Assembly (NCBI RefSeq): GCF_001293525.1
Contig: NZ_BBYR01000051.1
Coordinates: forward strand, 1 to 48,545
Reading direction: 5' to 3'
Source of the DNA: Pseudideonella sakaiensis
GTDB taxonomy: Bacteria; Pseudomonadota; Gammaproteobacteria; Burkholderiales; Burkholderiaceae_C
Length of the DNA stretch: 48,545 nucleotides
Shown here one piece after another: positions 28,796 through 39,148 of the stretch (positions are counted from its first letter, which is position 1; each line of letters starts with the position of its first letter). The notes below the pieces were generated by a model. The model ran no database searches. It was not told the origin of the DNA and worked only from the letters and a program-made list of their open reading frames with translations. The translations under genes were made by a program, and so were the position numbers.

Positions 28796-29962
28796 TCAGC
28801 GCAGCGCTCCCCGCGCGTCGATCGGCCACACCGCCTCGACCACGCCGTCGCCCAGCCCGCCGCGCACGCCGACGAGGTGGGTGTGCAGGTTGACCGTCGG
28901 GTCGCAGTGCCCGGGCACCAGCCACACCGTCTCGCCCAGCGCCGGCAGGTCCGCGGCTGCGGCGCCGTCGCCCGGCCTCAGCACCCCGTGCTCGTCGCCA
29001 CCGTTCGCGAACTGCAGCGGCCGCTCCCAGACCCGCGGCAGGCCCGAGTCGATCGCATGCGCCTTGTGGCCCGCGTCGACGACGGCGTGGGCCGCCCCTC
29101 GGCTCATCACCTGGCTCTTGACGAACAGCGCATGGCGAAAGTCCGGCGCACCGGGATCCGGCGTGTTCTGCGCATAGTCGGCGTCGAGGAAGAGGTAGCT
29201 GCCGGCCTGCAGCTCGCCCCACAGGCCGCTGCCGGCCTCGTGCACGAAGCTGCCGCTGCCGGCGCCGGTGACCAGCGGGCAGGCGATGCCGCCGGCCGTG
29301 ATGCTCGCCACGGCCGCCCGCACCTGGCTGGCGGCATGGGCGATGGCCTGGGCGCGCGCCTCGGGCCGCCGCAGGTGCTGGGCGCCGCCGTGGTAGGCCT
29401 GCAGCCCGGCGAAGCGCAGGCCGGGGCCCCCGGGAGCCTCCGGCGCATGCGAGACCACGCGGTGCGCCAGCGCGCCGGCCGCAGCCGCCGGCACGCCGCA
29501 GCGTCCCTGGCCGACATCGACCTCCACGTAGACGTCGACGACGCTGCGGGCCGCGCGCACCGCCTCGGCCAGCCGCTCGACGCCCAGCGCCGCATCGACG
29601 CAGACGCCGAGCCGCACCTGCCGCGCCAGCGCCGCCAGGCCCGCGAGCTTGCGAGGGTCCACCACCTCGTTGGTCAGCAGCAGGTCGTGCACGCCCTGCG
29701 CGGCCAGCGCATGGGCCTCGGCGGGCTTCTGGACGCACACGCCGACGGCGCCGGCGGCGATCTGCCGCCGCGCCAGCGCCGCGCACTTGTGCATCTTCGC
29801 GTGCGGCCGCAGGCGCAGGCCGCGGGCCCGGGCCCAGTCGGCCATCGCGGCGAGGTTGTGCTCCATCGCCTCGAGCGCGACGACGAGCGCCGGCGTCGCG
29901 ATCGCGGAGGCCGGGTCACCGGCGCGCGCCGGCGGGCCCTCCCAGGCACCGTTCGCCGTCAT
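28796..29962 (-). CDS. D-threonine aldolase / DSD1-family PLP enzyme
   Basis: A 388-residue fold-type III PLP enzyme (alanine-racemase-like N-domain). LRPHAKMHK (51-59) carries the PLP-binding lysine, the LQAYHGG and VTGAGSGS segments follow, and the C-terminal GHCDPTVNLH supplies the His-x-Asp metal site of D-threonine aldolase and D-serine dehydratase-like enzymes. The likely reaction is metal-dependent cleavage of a D-3-hydroxy amino acid to glycine and an aldehyde; the exact substrate is unclear. It overlaps the upstream phosphatase gene by 4 bp (ATGA). Confidence 0.85.
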   Translation of the reverse strand: MTANGAWEGPPARAGDPASAIATPALVVALEAMEHNLAAMADWARARGLRLRPHAKMHKCAALARRQIAAGAVGVCVQKPAEAHALAAQGVHDLLLTNEVVDPRKLAGLAALARQVRLGVCVDAALGVERLAEAVRAARSVVDVYVEVDVGQGRCGVPAAAAGALAHRVVSHAPEAPGGPGLRFAGLQAYHGGAQHLRRPEARAQAIAHAASQVRAAVASITAGGIACPLVTGAGSGSFVHEAGSGLWGELQAGSYLFLDADYAQNTPDPGAPDFRHALFVKSQVMSRGAAHAVVDAGHKAHAIDSGLPRVWERPLQFANGGDEHGVLRPGDGAAAADLPALGETVWLVPGHCDPTVNLHTHLVGVRGGLGDGVVEAVWPIDARGALR

Positions 29963-30639
29963 GCCGCCGGCCCCGCCCGGTCGGCCGCCGCACCGCCATC
30001 GGCGAACTCGTCGAGGGACAGGTCCTGCAGGTGGCCCAGGTCGGCCCAGCCGACCAGCGTGAAGCCCTCGCCGGTGTACAGCAGCCGGTTGATGCCGGCG
30101 TTCGCGACCAGCCAGGTGCGCGGCGCCTGCAGGTCGAGCCGGGTCGCCGCACGGTACAGGCAGTCGAGCACCCCGCCGTGCGCGACCAGCGCGATCGCCT
30201 CGCCGGGGTGGGCGGCCGCCAGGCGCTCGGCGGTCGCCACGCAGCGGTCGTAGAAGGCGCTCAGGGTCTCGCCGCCGGCGGGGCCGAAGGACGGGTCGCG
30301 GCGCCGCCAGCGCAGGCTGTCGTCGGGCCAGGCCTGCGCGATCTCGTCGAAGGTGCGGCCCTCGAAGCGGCCGAAGGCACGCTCGCGCAGCCCTGCGTCG
30401 AGCCGCAGCGGGCGGCCGGCCGCCGCCGCCACCGGGCGGGCGGTGTCGACCGCGCGCGACAGGTCGCTGCTGTACACGGCGGCCAGCGGCTCCTGCGCCA
30501 GCGCCCGTGCCAGCCGCTCGGCCTGGCGGCGGCCGGTCGGGTTCAGGCCGATGTCGAGCTGGCCCTGGATGCGGGTGTCGACGTTCCAGGCGGTCTCGCC
30601 ATGGCGGATCGCGAGCACGCGGGTGGCCTGGAGACTCAT
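29959..30639 (-). CDS. Histidine phosphatase family protein
   Basis: A 226-residue phosphoglycerate-mutase-like phosphatase with the RHGETAWN motif (catalytic His13), the second catalytic His in LVAHGGVLD, and Glu in LRERAFGRFEG. Such proteins include cobalamin phosphatase (CobC), GpmB-like and broad-specificity sugar phosphatases; no cobalamin genes are nearby, so the substrate stays open. A GGAGGGAGG ribosome-binding site precedes the ATG. It is coupled by ATGA to the D-threonine-aldolase-like gene. Confidence 0.9.
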   Translation of the reverse strand: MSLQATRVLAIRHGETAWNVDTRIQGQLDIGLNPTGRRQAERLARALAQEPLAAVYSSDLSRAVDTARPVAAAAGRPLRLDAGLRERAFGRFEGRTFDEIAQAWPDDSLRWRRRDPSFGPAGGETLSAFYDRCVATAERLAAAHPGEAIALVAHGGVLDCLYRAATRLDLQAPRTWLVANAGINRLLYTGEGFTLVGWADLGHLQDLSLDEFADGGAAADRAGPAA

Positions 30640-30668
30640 GCGGACCTCCCTCCCCGGGCCGGCACCAT

Positions 30669-30989
30669 TCAGACGCCCCAGACGATGTCGTGGCCCGCGG
30701 CCGACGCGCGCTTCATCATCTCGACCATCGGCCAGACGCGCTGGCGCAGGCCGACCGCGCGCTTCGCGTCGGGCTCGTCGGCCTCGCCCTCGCCGGCATC
30801 GCGCGGCGCGGTGGCCTCGGCCTCGGCCACCGCGCGCTCCAGCGCCGCAATGGCCGCCGGCAACTCGGCCGCGGGCAGGATGCCCTGCGCCGCGGGCGCC
30901 TTGCCGATCAGGCCCAGCAGCTGGTCGCCGTTCGGCCCCATCATGATCAGGTCACCGGACGACTTGGATCGGAACTTGTACAGGGACAT
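30669..30989 (-). CDS. DUF1840 domain-containing protein
   Basis: A 106-residue protein matching DUF1840: the MSLYKFRSK start, the GDLIMMGPNGDQLL segment, and the C-terminal VWPMVEMMKRASAAGHDIVWGV. It is common in betaproteobacteria and its function is unknown. A run of acidic/Ala residues lies in the middle (about 55-75). GGAG upstream supports ATG 30987-30989. It is in line with, and 29 bp upstream of, the histidine phosphatase. Confidence 0.9.
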   Translation of the reverse strand: MSLYKFRSKSSGDLIMMGPNGDQLLGLIGKAPAAQGILPAAELPAAIAALERAVAEAEATAPRDAGEGEADEPDAKRAVGLRQRVWPMVEMMKRASAAGHDIVWGV

Positions 30990-31115
30990 GCGCGGTCTCC
31001 GGAAGGATGCGGGGGGCCATTCTGCGGCAGGCGATCGCCCGCGCCGGCAAGGAGGGCTAGCATCGATGCCGCCCGGCGCGCCGTGCACCTTCCCGCCCCC
31101 ACCTGCTGCCTGCCC

Positions 31116-31952
31116 ATGAAACTGCTGCGTTTCGGCCCCCCGGGCCGCGAGAGCGTCGGTGCCGTCGACCGCGACGGGCGCCTGCGCGACCTGTCCTCCG
31201 CCGTGCCGGACCTGCACCTGCCGACGCTGGGCCTGGCCGGCCTGAAGCGGCTGCGCCGCCTCGACCCGTCGGACTTCCCGGTGGTGCGCGGCCGGCCGCG
31301 GCTGGGCGTGCCCTTCACCGGCATCAGCAAGTTCGTCGCGATCGGCCTGAACTACGCCGACCACGCGGCCGAGGCCGGGCTCGCGGTGCCGGCCGAGCCG
31401 ATCGTGTTCCTGAAGGCCACCACCTGCATCAGCGGCCCGCAGGATCCGGTCCGCCTGCCGGCCGGCAGCACGCGCGGCGACTGGGAGGTGGAGCTGGGCG
31501 TGGTGATCGGCCGCACCGCCCGCGCGGTCGACGAGCACGACGCGCTGGCGCACGTGGCCGGCTACACCGTGGTGAACGACGTCTCGGAGCGCGAGTGGCA
31601 GCTCGAGCGCGGCGGCACCTGGGACAAGGGCAAGGGCTTCGACACCTTCGGGCCGATCGGCCCCTGGCTGGTGACGGCCGACGAGGTGCCCGACCCGCAG
31701 GCCCTCTCGCTGTGGCTGGACCTGAACGGCGAGCCGCGCCAGCGCGGCAGCACCGCCACCATGGTGTTCGGCGTGGCGCGGCTGGTGAGCTACGTCAGCC
31801 GCGTGATGACGCTGCTGCCTGGGGACGTGATCGCCACCGGCACGCCGCCGGGCGTCGGCATGGGCATGAAGCCGCCGCGCTACCTGCGCACTGGCGACGT
31901 GATGACCCTCGGCATCGAGGGCCTCGGCAGCCAGCGCCAGCGCGTCATCTGA
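31116..31952 (+). CDS. Fumarylacetoacetate hydrolase family protein
   Basis: A 278-residue FAH-superfamily enzyme. It has the N-terminal MKLLRFGPPGRESVGA domain, IGLNYADHAAE, the metal-binding WEVELGVVIGR, GYTVVNDVSERE, the KGFDTFGPIGPWL motif and the C-terminal GDVIATGTPPGVG. Members cleave or decarboxylate 2-oxo acids (ureidoglycolate lyase-like, acylpyruvase, 2,4-diketo-3-deoxy acid hydrolase); the precise substrate is not given by sequence. TAGCAT at 31058-31063 is a possible -10. Its stop overlaps the convergent GGDEF-EAL gene by 8 bp. Confidence 0.9.
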   Translation: MKLLRFGPPGRESVGAVDRDGRLRDLSSAVPDLHLPTLGLAGLKRLRRLDPSDFPVVRGRPRLGVPFTGISKFVAIGLNYADHAAEAGLAVPAEPIVFLKATTCISGPQDPVRLPAGSTRGDWEVELGVVIGRTARAVDEHDALAHVAGYTVVNDVSEREWQLERGGTWDKGKGFDTFGPIGPWLVTADEVPDPQALSLWLDLNGEPRQRGSTATMVFGVARLVSYVSRVMTLLPGDVIATGTPPGVGMGMKPPRYLRTGDVMTLGIEGLGSQRQRVI

Positions 31953-34065
31953 CGCGCCGCACCGCCGGCCACTGGGCGGCGGCCCCGGCCGGCAGGCCGA
32001 CGCGGGCATTGAAGGCCTCGACCTCCAGCGCCGGCGCGCACAGGAAGCCCTGGTACTGCTGGGCGCCGAGCCCGTGCAGGAAGGCACGCTGGGCGTCGGT
32101 CTCGACCCCCTCGGCGATCACCTCCAGCCGCAGCGCGCGGCCGAGCTGCACGATGGCCTGCACGATGCCGGCATCGCTCGGGTCGCCGGGCAGGCCCTTG
32201 ATGAAGCTGCGGTCGATCTTCAGCCGCGAGATCGGGAAGCGCTTCAGGTAGCCCAGGCTGGAATAGCCGGTGCCGAAGTCGTCGATCGCCAGCCGGACGC
32301 CGAGCGCGGCCAGCGCCTGCAGGCGCTGCAGCGTCTCCTCGGCGTCGCGCACCAGCAGCGATTCGGTCAGCTCCAGCTCCAGCCGCTCGCCCGGCAGGCC
32401 GGCCTGCGCCAGCACCTGCGCCACGCCCTCGACGAAGCCGGGCTGCTGGAACTGCAGCGGCGAGACGTTCACCGACACCACCAGGTCCGCGCCGTCGCCG
32501 TACCAGCGCGCCGCCTGCGCGAGCGCCTGGCGCAGCACCCAGTCGCCGATCGCCACGATGAAGCCGCTCTCTTCCGCCACCGGGATGAAGCGCGCGGGCG
32601 ACACCTCGCCGAGCTGCGCATCGGTCCAGCGGATCAGCGCCTCCGCGCCCAGCAGCCGCCCGTCGGCGATGTCGACCTGCGGCTGGTAGTGCAGCCGGAA
32701 CTCGCCGCGCGGCAGCGCCTGGCGCATCGCATGGTCGAGCTGGAGCCGGCTGCGCAGGCGCTCGCCGTCCTGGTCGTCGGCCGCGCGGTGGAAGCGGAAG
32801 TGGCCGCGGCCGCTCGCCTTGACCTCCTCCAGCGCGATGCCGGCGCGCCGCAGCAGGTCGTCGGGCGTGTCGGTGTCGGGCAGTGGCAGCGCGATGCCGA
32901 TGCTGCAGGTGACGTTGAAGCGCAGCCCGTCGACCTCGAAGGGCCGCTGCATGGCGCCCAGCACGCGGCGCGCCGCGGTCTCGGCGGTGGCCGCGTCGGC
33001 CTGGTTGAGCAGCAGCGTGAAGTCGTCGCTGCCCAGCCGGGCGACCTGGTCGACCTCGCGCAGGCTGCCGGTCAGGCGCTGCGCGACCTCGACCAGCACC
33101 CGGTCGCCGATGCCGTGGCCGAAGGAGTCGTTGACGTGCTTGAAGTGGTCGAGGTCGATCGCCAGCACCGCGCAGGGCGCGTGCTCGCGGCGCGCACGCG
33201 CCAGCGCGAACTGCAGGCGGTCCATCAGCACCTGGCGGTTGGCGACGCCGGTCAGCGCATCGGTGTGCGCCAGGCTGTCGATGCGGCGCGAGGCCTCGAT
33301 GCGCTCGGTGATGTCACGGAAGGAGAACACCCGCCCGACCGGCTCGCCGCGACGCAGCTGCGGCAGGCTGACGCGCTCGACCACCGTGCCGTCCTTCAGC
33401 CCGAAGGTGTCGGCGGTCGCCTGGGCGCCGGCCGCGTCGAGCTGGGCCAGGCGGCGCATGTAGGCCAGCGGCTCGGCCACCTGCTGGCGCATCCAGTCGA
33501 AGAGTTCGTCGTCGTCGGGCCGGGCCGCCAGCTCGGGCGGCAGGCGCCACAGGCGCGCGAACGTCTGGTTGAAGGTGCGGACATGGCCGTCGAGGTCGAT
33601 CACGAGGATGCCGTCGGCGGTCGACTCCAGCGTGGCGCGCAGCTCGGCCAGGCGTTCCTCCAGCTCGTTCTCGACGCGCCGCTGCTCGCTCAGGTCGCGC
33701 AGCATCACCAGGTAGGCGCAGCGGCCGCCCCAGCCCACCGGCTGCACCTGGCGCAGCACGGGCAGGGTGCTGCCGTCGATGCGGCGCAGCAGGGTCTGGG
33801 AGTCCAGGCAGGCCTCGCCGCCATCGTCGACCTCCTGCCAGAAGCAGCGGTCCTCGGGCATCACCAGCAGGTCCAGCACGTGGCGGCCGAGCAGGGTCGA
33901 CGCCGGCAGGCCGATCAGCCGGCCCGCGGCGGCATTCGCCGCGAGCACGCGGTAGTCGGGGTCGACCAGCCAGACGGCGTCGCACAGGCCATCGATCAGC
34001 GCCGCGGCCAGCGCGACCGACGGGGTCGCCGGCTCGGCGGCACGGGCAGCCAGCACGGCGCTCAC
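31945..34065 (-). CDS. PAS-PAS-GGDEF-EAL protein with degenerate GGDEF
   Basis: A 706-residue cytoplasmic c-di-GMP protein: PAS 1 (about 20-125), PAS 2 (about 140-255), GGDEF (about 262-425), EAL (about 435-690). The cyclase signature reads GSDDF (345-349) instead of GGDEF, while the I-site REVD (336-339) is kept. The EAL signature is intact (EAL 475-477, then IRW), with [21 protein letters not shown] and AEGVET. It is therefore predicted to be mainly a phosphodiesterase, with the GGDEF domain as a regulatory nucleotide-binding module. Confidence 0.92.
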   Translation of the reverse strand: MSAVLAARAAEPATPSVALAAALIDGLCDAVWLVDPDYRVLAANAAAGRLIGLPASTLLGRHVLDLLVMPEDRCFWQEVDDGGEACLDSQTLLRRIDGSTLPVLRQVQPVGWGGRCAYLVMLRDLSEQRRVENELEERLAELRATLESTADGILVIDLDGHVRTFNQTFARLWRLPPELAARPDDDELFDWMRQQVAEPLAYMRRLAQLDAAGAQATADTFGLKDGTVVERVSLPQLRRGEPVGRVFSFRDITERIEASRRIDSLAHTDALTGVANRQVLMDRLQFALARARREHAPCAVLAIDLDHFKHVNDSFGHGIGDRVLVEVAQRLTGSLREVDQVARLGSDDFTLLLNQADAATAETAARRVLGAMQRPFEVDGLRFNVTCSIGIALPLPDTDTPDDLLRRAGIALEEVKASGRGHFRFHRAADDQDGERLRSRLQLDHAMRQALPRGEFRLHYQPQVDIADGRLLGAEALIRWTDAQLGEVSPARFIPVAEESGFIVAIGDWVLRQALAQAARWYGDGADLVVSVNVSPLQFQQPGFVEGVAQVLAQAGLPGERLELELTESLLVRDAEETLQRLQALAALGVRLAIDDFGTGYSSLGYLKRFPISRLKIDRSFIKGLPGDPSDAGIVQAIVQLGRALRLEVIAEGVETDAQRAFLHGLGAQQYQGFLCAPALEVEAFNARVGLPAGAAAQWPAVRRVR

Positions 34066-34144
34066 CGGACACCCCTGCGCGGCGCGGGCTGCGGGACGAG
34101 TGCCTGCGCACTCCAGTATTCGCCCTGGGGGCGGCCCGGCGGGC

Positions 34145-35530
34145 TCATGCCGCCAGCGCCTCGGGCGGCTCGGCCGGCGTGGCCTCGCGCACGACCGGCT
34201 CGAAGAAATAGGCCACCCGCTGGCGCGGCGCGAGCGCCTGCAGCGCCGGCTTGGGCAGCGCGGCGGGCTTCAGGCTGCGGCGGATGCCGAGGCCTGGGGT
34301 GGCCTCGAGGTTCAGCGGCTGCAGCGCGGGCTCGCCGGCCGGCGCGTCCGGCCGGAACACCTGCACCCGCGGCTTCAGCGGCCGCGAGGAGTTCACCGAG
34401 ACGACGATGGCCAGCCGGTCGTCGGTCAGCTGCACCACCGAGCCCGGCGGGTAGACGCCCATCATCTTGACGAAGGCGCCGAGCACCGAGGTGTCGAACT
34501 TGGCCTGGCACTGCGCGAACAGCAGCGAGATCGCCTCGTGCGGCGTCAGCGACAGGTGGGCGCGCACCGGGTTGCACAGGCGGTCGTAGCGGTTGACCAG
34601 CGCGACCACGCGGGCCGCCGCCGTCATCCGGTCGCTGCCGATCTTCAGCGGGAAACCGCTGCGGTCGGCCATCTCGTGGTGCTGGCCGATCACCAGCAGC
34701 GCCGCCGCCGGCAGGCCCATGCGGCGCGCGCGCGCCACGCCGCGGGCGACGTGCTCCTCGTAGTAACGCATCTCCGCCGCGGTGAACTGCTCGTCGCGGT
34801 GGCGCAGGCGCTCGGGCAGCTCCAGCTTGCCGATGTCGTGCATCAGTGCGCCCACGCCGAGGTTCAGCAGTTCCTCGTCCGACCAGCCGAAGGCGCGGCC
34901 CATCAGCATCGACAGCAGCGCCACGTTCAGCGCGTGGGCGCTGTGCCGGTCGCCCAGGTTCTCGCCGAGCACGCGGATGCACAGCTCCTGGCGTCCGGCC
35001 ATCTTCTGCAGCAGCGCGCCGGACAGCGCGACCGCGCCGTCGCGCGCCCGTTCCGGGTGGTCGATCACGTCGTCGTGCACGCGGCGCAGCTCGCCGGCGG
35101 CCTCCTGGAACTGGCGCTCGCAGACGACCAGCGCGTCGTGCTCCGCGCCCGCATCGCCTGCCACCGCGGCGGGCAGCGGCGGCGTGGCGGCGGCGGACGC
35201 CGGCGCGATGGCGCGCGTCGACGACGGGGCACCGGCCGGCGTCGGCCCGGCGGCTGCCGTCTCCTCGACGGGAGCCCCGGGCACCGCCTGCACGGCGCCG
35301 GCGACGGGCCCGGCCTCGGCCGCCGCAGCCGCCGGCAGCTCGCTCAGCGCCGGGTTCCAGCGCACCGTCTTCAGGCCGAGCCCGCGCAGGGTCTCGATCT
35401 GCTCCGGCCCCGTCAGCCGGAAATGGCTCAGCGCGAAGGGGTGCGACATCCACCCCAGGTCGAGGTGGACGTACATCCCCACGCGCAGGTCCGCGACGGG
35501 TATGTCTTGCGTGCCGGCTCGGCTTTTCAT
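34145..35530 (-). CDS. HD-GYP domain phosphodiesterase (DUF3391)
   Basis: A 461-residue protein. An N-terminal DUF3391-like segment ([23 protein letters not shown]) leads to an Ala/Pro-rich linker (about 65-125) and an HD-GYP domain: HDIGKLELP with His231-Asp232, the EEHV segment, then [11 protein letters not shown] (284-294) where the usual GYP is GFP. HD-GYP proteins hydrolyse c-di-GMP to GMP. Metal-binding His and Asp residues appear present. It lies 79 bp downstream-facing of the neighbouring GGDEF-EAL gene and is divergent from ahcY. Confidence 0.9.
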   Translation of the reverse strand: MKSRAGTQDIPVADLRVGMYVHLDLGWMSHPFALSHFRLTGPEQIETLRGLGLKTVRWNPALSELPAAAAAEAGPVAGAVQAVPGAPVEETAAAGPTPAGAPSSTRAIAPASAAATPPLPAAVAGDAGAEHDALVVCERQFQEAAGELRRVHDDVIDHPERARDGAVALSGALLQKMAGRQELCIRVLGENLGDRHSAHALNVALLSMLMGRAFGWSDEELLNLGVGALMHDIGKLELPERLRHRDEQFTAAEMRYYEEHVARGVARARRMGLPAAALLVIGQHHEMADRSGFPLKIGSDRMTAAARVVALVNRYDRLCNPVRAHLSLTPHEAISLLFAQCQAKFDTSVLGAFVKMMGVYPPGSVVQLTDDRLAIVVSVNSSRPLKPRVQVFRPDAPAGEPALQPLNLEATPGLGIRRSLKPAALPKPALQALAPRQRVAYFFEPVVREATPAEPPEALAA

Positions 35531-35645
35531 GACGACGGGACGGACGGCGCGGTCGGAAGGGGGTGGATGCGGACGGGGCAGGCCAACGGGGTCTTCCGCG
35601 TTGTCGGCCAATTCCCGACCCGGCTTGAGCGGCATCACGACACGG

Positions 35646-35674
35646 TGGCCGTGACGGGCCGGGCTCGCTACAAT
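35646..35674 (+). promoter_or_regulatory. Probable ahcY operon promoter
   Basis: TACAAT at 35669-35674 is a good -10 with a weak -35 (TGGCCG, 35646-35651) 17 bp upstream. A start near 35681 would begin the transcript exactly at the SAH riboswitch. The rest of the 35531-35848 gap holds the riboswitch and a spacer of about 95 nt in which I see nothing else except the ahcY ribosome-binding site. Confidence 0.6.
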
Positions 35675-35682
35675 CGCCGCTG

Positions 35683-35753
35683 GTTTCGAGGAGCGTTGCA
35701 AGGTGCCGCCACGGCATCCCAGGCTCGAAGCCCCTTCTTTGCAACCGCGCTCA
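35683..35753 (+). ncRNA. S-adenosylhomocysteine (SAH) riboswitch
   Basis: The core CGAGGAGCGTTGCAA (35687-35701), the CCAGGCTCGAA element (35719-35729) and TTGCAACCGCGCTC (35739-35752) match the SAH riboswitch. Pairing is visible: GAGCG (35691-35695) with CGCTC (35748-35752), TTGCAA (35696-35701) with TTGCAA (35739-35744), and TTCGAG (35685-35690) with CTCGAA (35724-35729). These RNAs sense SAH and turn on SAH recycling. It sits directly upstream of ahcY, the standard location in betaproteobacteria. Confidence 0.95.
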
Positions 35754-35848
35754 CCCGCCCCGTCCGGGGCCTCGAGGGTGAGCTGGCACACACATTCGGC
35801 ACCCCTCGGCCCCGGCCGCGCGGCGGGTTTCCACACCGGAGCCTGACA

Positions 35849-37279
<1,431 letters not shown>

Positions 37280-37290
37280 GCGGCCTGGCC

Positions 37291-37317
37291 GGGCGCGCGG
37301 CCCAGCGGCCCGCGCCC
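37291..37317 (+). other. Strong GC hairpin between ahcY and the TlyA-like gene
   Basis: GGGCGCG-C-GGCC (37291-37302) can pair with GGCC-CGCGCCC (37307-37317) around a 4-nt CAGC loop, with one bulged C. It lies 12 bp after the ahcY stop. No U-tract follows, so it is more likely an RNA stabiliser or partial terminator than a full intrinsic terminator. Confidence 0.4.
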
Positions 37318-37326
37318 GCCCGAGCG

Positions 37327-38109
37327 ATGCGCGCCGACCGACTGTTGCTGCAGCGCGGCCTCGCGCCGACGCGTTCGGCCGCACTGCGGCTGATCGAGCG
37401 GCAGGCGGTGCGCTGGCTGGCGCCGTCGGGCTGGACCGTGGTCGGCAAGGCCGGCCTCGAGCTGCCCGACGATGCCGGGCTGGAGGTGACCGACGACGCG
37501 GAGCTGCGCTTCGTGTCGCGCGGCGGCCTCAAGCTCGACGGCGCGCTGGCGCGCTGCGGGCTGGACGTGCGCGGCTGGCAATGCCTGGACCTCGGGCAGA
37601 GCACCGGCGGCTTCACCGACGTGCTGCTGCAGCGCGGCGCCGCCCGCGTGACCGGCATCGACGTCGGCCACGGCCAGCTGCACGAGCGGCTGCGCGCCGA
37701 CCCGCGCGTGGTCTGCCACGAGGGCCTGAACGCGCGCGCGCCGCAGGGCAGCGCCTTCGCCGCGCAGACGCCGACGGGCAGCCAGGACCTGCTGACCGGC
37801 GACCTGTCCTTCATCTCGCTGACGCTGGTGCTGCCCGCGGTGCGGCCCTGGCTGGCCCCGCACGGCCACCTGCTGATGCTGGTGAAGCCGCAGTTCGAGC
37901 TGCAGCCGGCGCAGATCGGCAAGGGCGGCCTGGTGCGCGACCCGGCGCTGCACCGGCTCGTCGAGGAGCGCCTGCGCGGCGCCTGTGCGGCGCTGGACCT
38001 GGCCGTCGCCGACTACTTCGAAAGCCCGATCCAGGGCGGCCACGGCAACACCGAATTCTTCGTCTGGGCGCGCCCGCGCGGCGCGCCCGCCCCGGAGTCC
38101 CCACGATGA
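37327..38109 (+). CDS. TlyA-family rRNA methyltransferase
   Basis: A 260-residue protein with an N-terminal S4 RNA-binding domain (MRADRLLLQRGLAPTRSAA to about residue 60) and a FtsJ/TlyA-type SAM-binding methyltransferase domain (LDLGQSTGGFTDVLLQRGA). VKPQFEL and the FFVWARP ending are also typical. It is annotated in many genomes as hemolysin A, but ribosomal RNA 2'-O-methylation is the known role of TlyA. As a SAM user in an SAH-controlled operon it produces the SAH that AhcY removes. Its stop overlaps metF (ATGA). Confidence 0.92.
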   Translation: MRADRLLLQRGLAPTRSAALRLIERQAVRWLAPSGWTVVGKAGLELPDDAGLEVTDDAELRFVSRGGLKLDGALARCGLDVRGWQCLDLGQSTGGFTDVLLQRGAARVTGIDVGHGQLHERLRADPRVVCHEGLNARAPQGSAFAAQTPTGSQDLLTGDLSFISLTLVLPAVRPWLAPHGHLLMLVKPQFELQPAQIGKGGLVRDPALHRLVEERLRGACAALDLAVADYFESPIQGGHGNTEFFVWARPRGAPAPESPR

Positions 38110-38948
38110 ACCCGATCCCGATCAGTTTCGAATTCTTCCCCCCCAACACGCCGGTCGGCGACGAGAAGCTGAAGACCGTGGTGCAGGACCTCGGGGCGCT
38201 GGCGCCCGAGTTCTTCAGCGTCACCTACGGCGCCGGCGGCTCGACGCGCGAGAAGACGCTGGCCACCGTGGCGGCGATCGCGCGCAGCGGTCACGAGGCC
38301 GCACCGCACCTGTCGTGCATCGGCGCCTCGCGCGAGGGCATTGCCGAGATCCTCGGCACCTACCGCGCGCAGCAGATCCGCCGCGTCGTCGCGCTGCGGG
38401 GCGACCTGCCCAGCGGTACCGCGACCAGCGGCGAGTTCCGCTACGCCGCCGACCTGGTGCGCTTCATCCGCGAGACGCAAGGCGCCGACTGGCGCATCGA
38501 GGTCGCGGCCTACCCCGAGTACCACCCCGGCGAACGCTACGCCGCGCGCGACCTGGAGCACTACGCGCAGAAGGTGCACGCCGGCGCGAGCGCCGCGATC
38601 ACGCAGTTCTTCTATAACCCCGACGCCTATTTCCACTTCGTCGAGGCGACGCGCCGGCTCGGCGCCGACGTGCCGGTGGTGCCGGGCATCATGCCCTTCC
38701 ACAACTTCGCGAAGATCGCCCAGTTCGCGCAGCGCGACGGCATCGAGATCCCGCGCTGGGTGGCGCTGAAGATGGAGGGCTACATGGACGACGCGGCGTC
38801 GGTGCGCGCCTTCGGCCTCGACGTGGTGGCCGGGCTGTGCGAGCGCCTGATCGCCGGCGGGGCCCCGGGCCTGCACTTCTACACGATGAACCAGTCAGCG
38901 CTCACGCTCGAGCTGTGCCGGCGGCTGGGGCTGGGCGCCGCGGCCTGA
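38106..38948 (+). CDS. metF: 5,10-methylenetetrahydrofolate reductase
   Basis: Flavin enzyme making 5-methyltetrahydrofolate for methionine synthesis. The 280-residue protein starts MNPIPISFEFFPP with the active-site Glu9 (FEFFPP), and has FSVTYGAGGS, VALRGDLP and QFFYNPDAYFHF. It overlaps the TlyA-like stop by 4 bp, so riboswitch control of ahcY probably extends to it, coupling SAH removal with remethylation of homocysteine. Confidence 0.98.
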   Translation: MNPIPISFEFFPPNTPVGDEKLKTVVQDLGALAPEFFSVTYGAGGSTREKTLATVAAIARSGHEAAPHLSCIGASREGIAEILGTYRAQQIRRVVALRGDLPSGTATSGEFRYAADLVRFIRETQGADWRIEVAAYPEYHPGERYAARDLEHYAQKVHAGASAAITQFFYNPDAYFHFVEATRRLGADVPVVPGIMPFHNFAKIAQFAQRDGIEIPRWVALKMEGYMDDAASVRAFGLDVVAGLCERLIAGGAPGLHFYTMNQSALTLELCRRLGLGAAA

Positions 38949-38966
38949 GGGGCGCGCGGGGCGGTG

Positions 38967-38989
38967 GCTGGCGCCGTGGCGCGCCGGCC
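38967..38989 (+). terminator. Possible terminator hairpin after metF
   Basis: GGCTGGCGC and GCGCGCCGGCC can pair imperfectly around CGTG about 20 bp after the metF stop. There is no T-run, so terminator function is weakly supported. Confidence 0.25.
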
Positions 38990-38998
38990 GCGGGGCGT

Positions 38999-39012
38999 TT
39001 GACGCAGGTCAA
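38999..39012. promoter_or_regulatory. FNR/CRP-family dyad TTGAC-N4-GTCAA
   Basis: TTGACGCAGGTCAA is a perfect 5-bp inverted repeat with a 4-bp spacer, one base per arm off the FNR consensus TTGAT-N4-ATCAA. It lies 136 bp upstream of the ompW start. ompW-type porin genes are known members of oxygen-responsive regulons in several proteobacteria. No convincing -10 is placed about 30 bp downstream. Confidence 0.55.
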
Positions 39013-39148
39013 GGAAGGCGTGCCCGCCCGCGAGGCCGCACCACCGGCTTGCGCTGCGTCAGGTGCGCGCCGCCGGAGGCAGGCTGCAATGGGCTCGTCG
39101 CGTCCCGGGTGGGGCGCGCCGCTTCCCCCCAAGACGAACGAGCCCTCC

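Noticed and set aside
34100-35848. Plus-strand open frame extending ahcY upstream by nearly 600 codons
   Set aside because: It runs antisense through the HD-GYP gene and through the riboswitch; the ahcY product starts normally at 35849 with a good ribosome-binding site.
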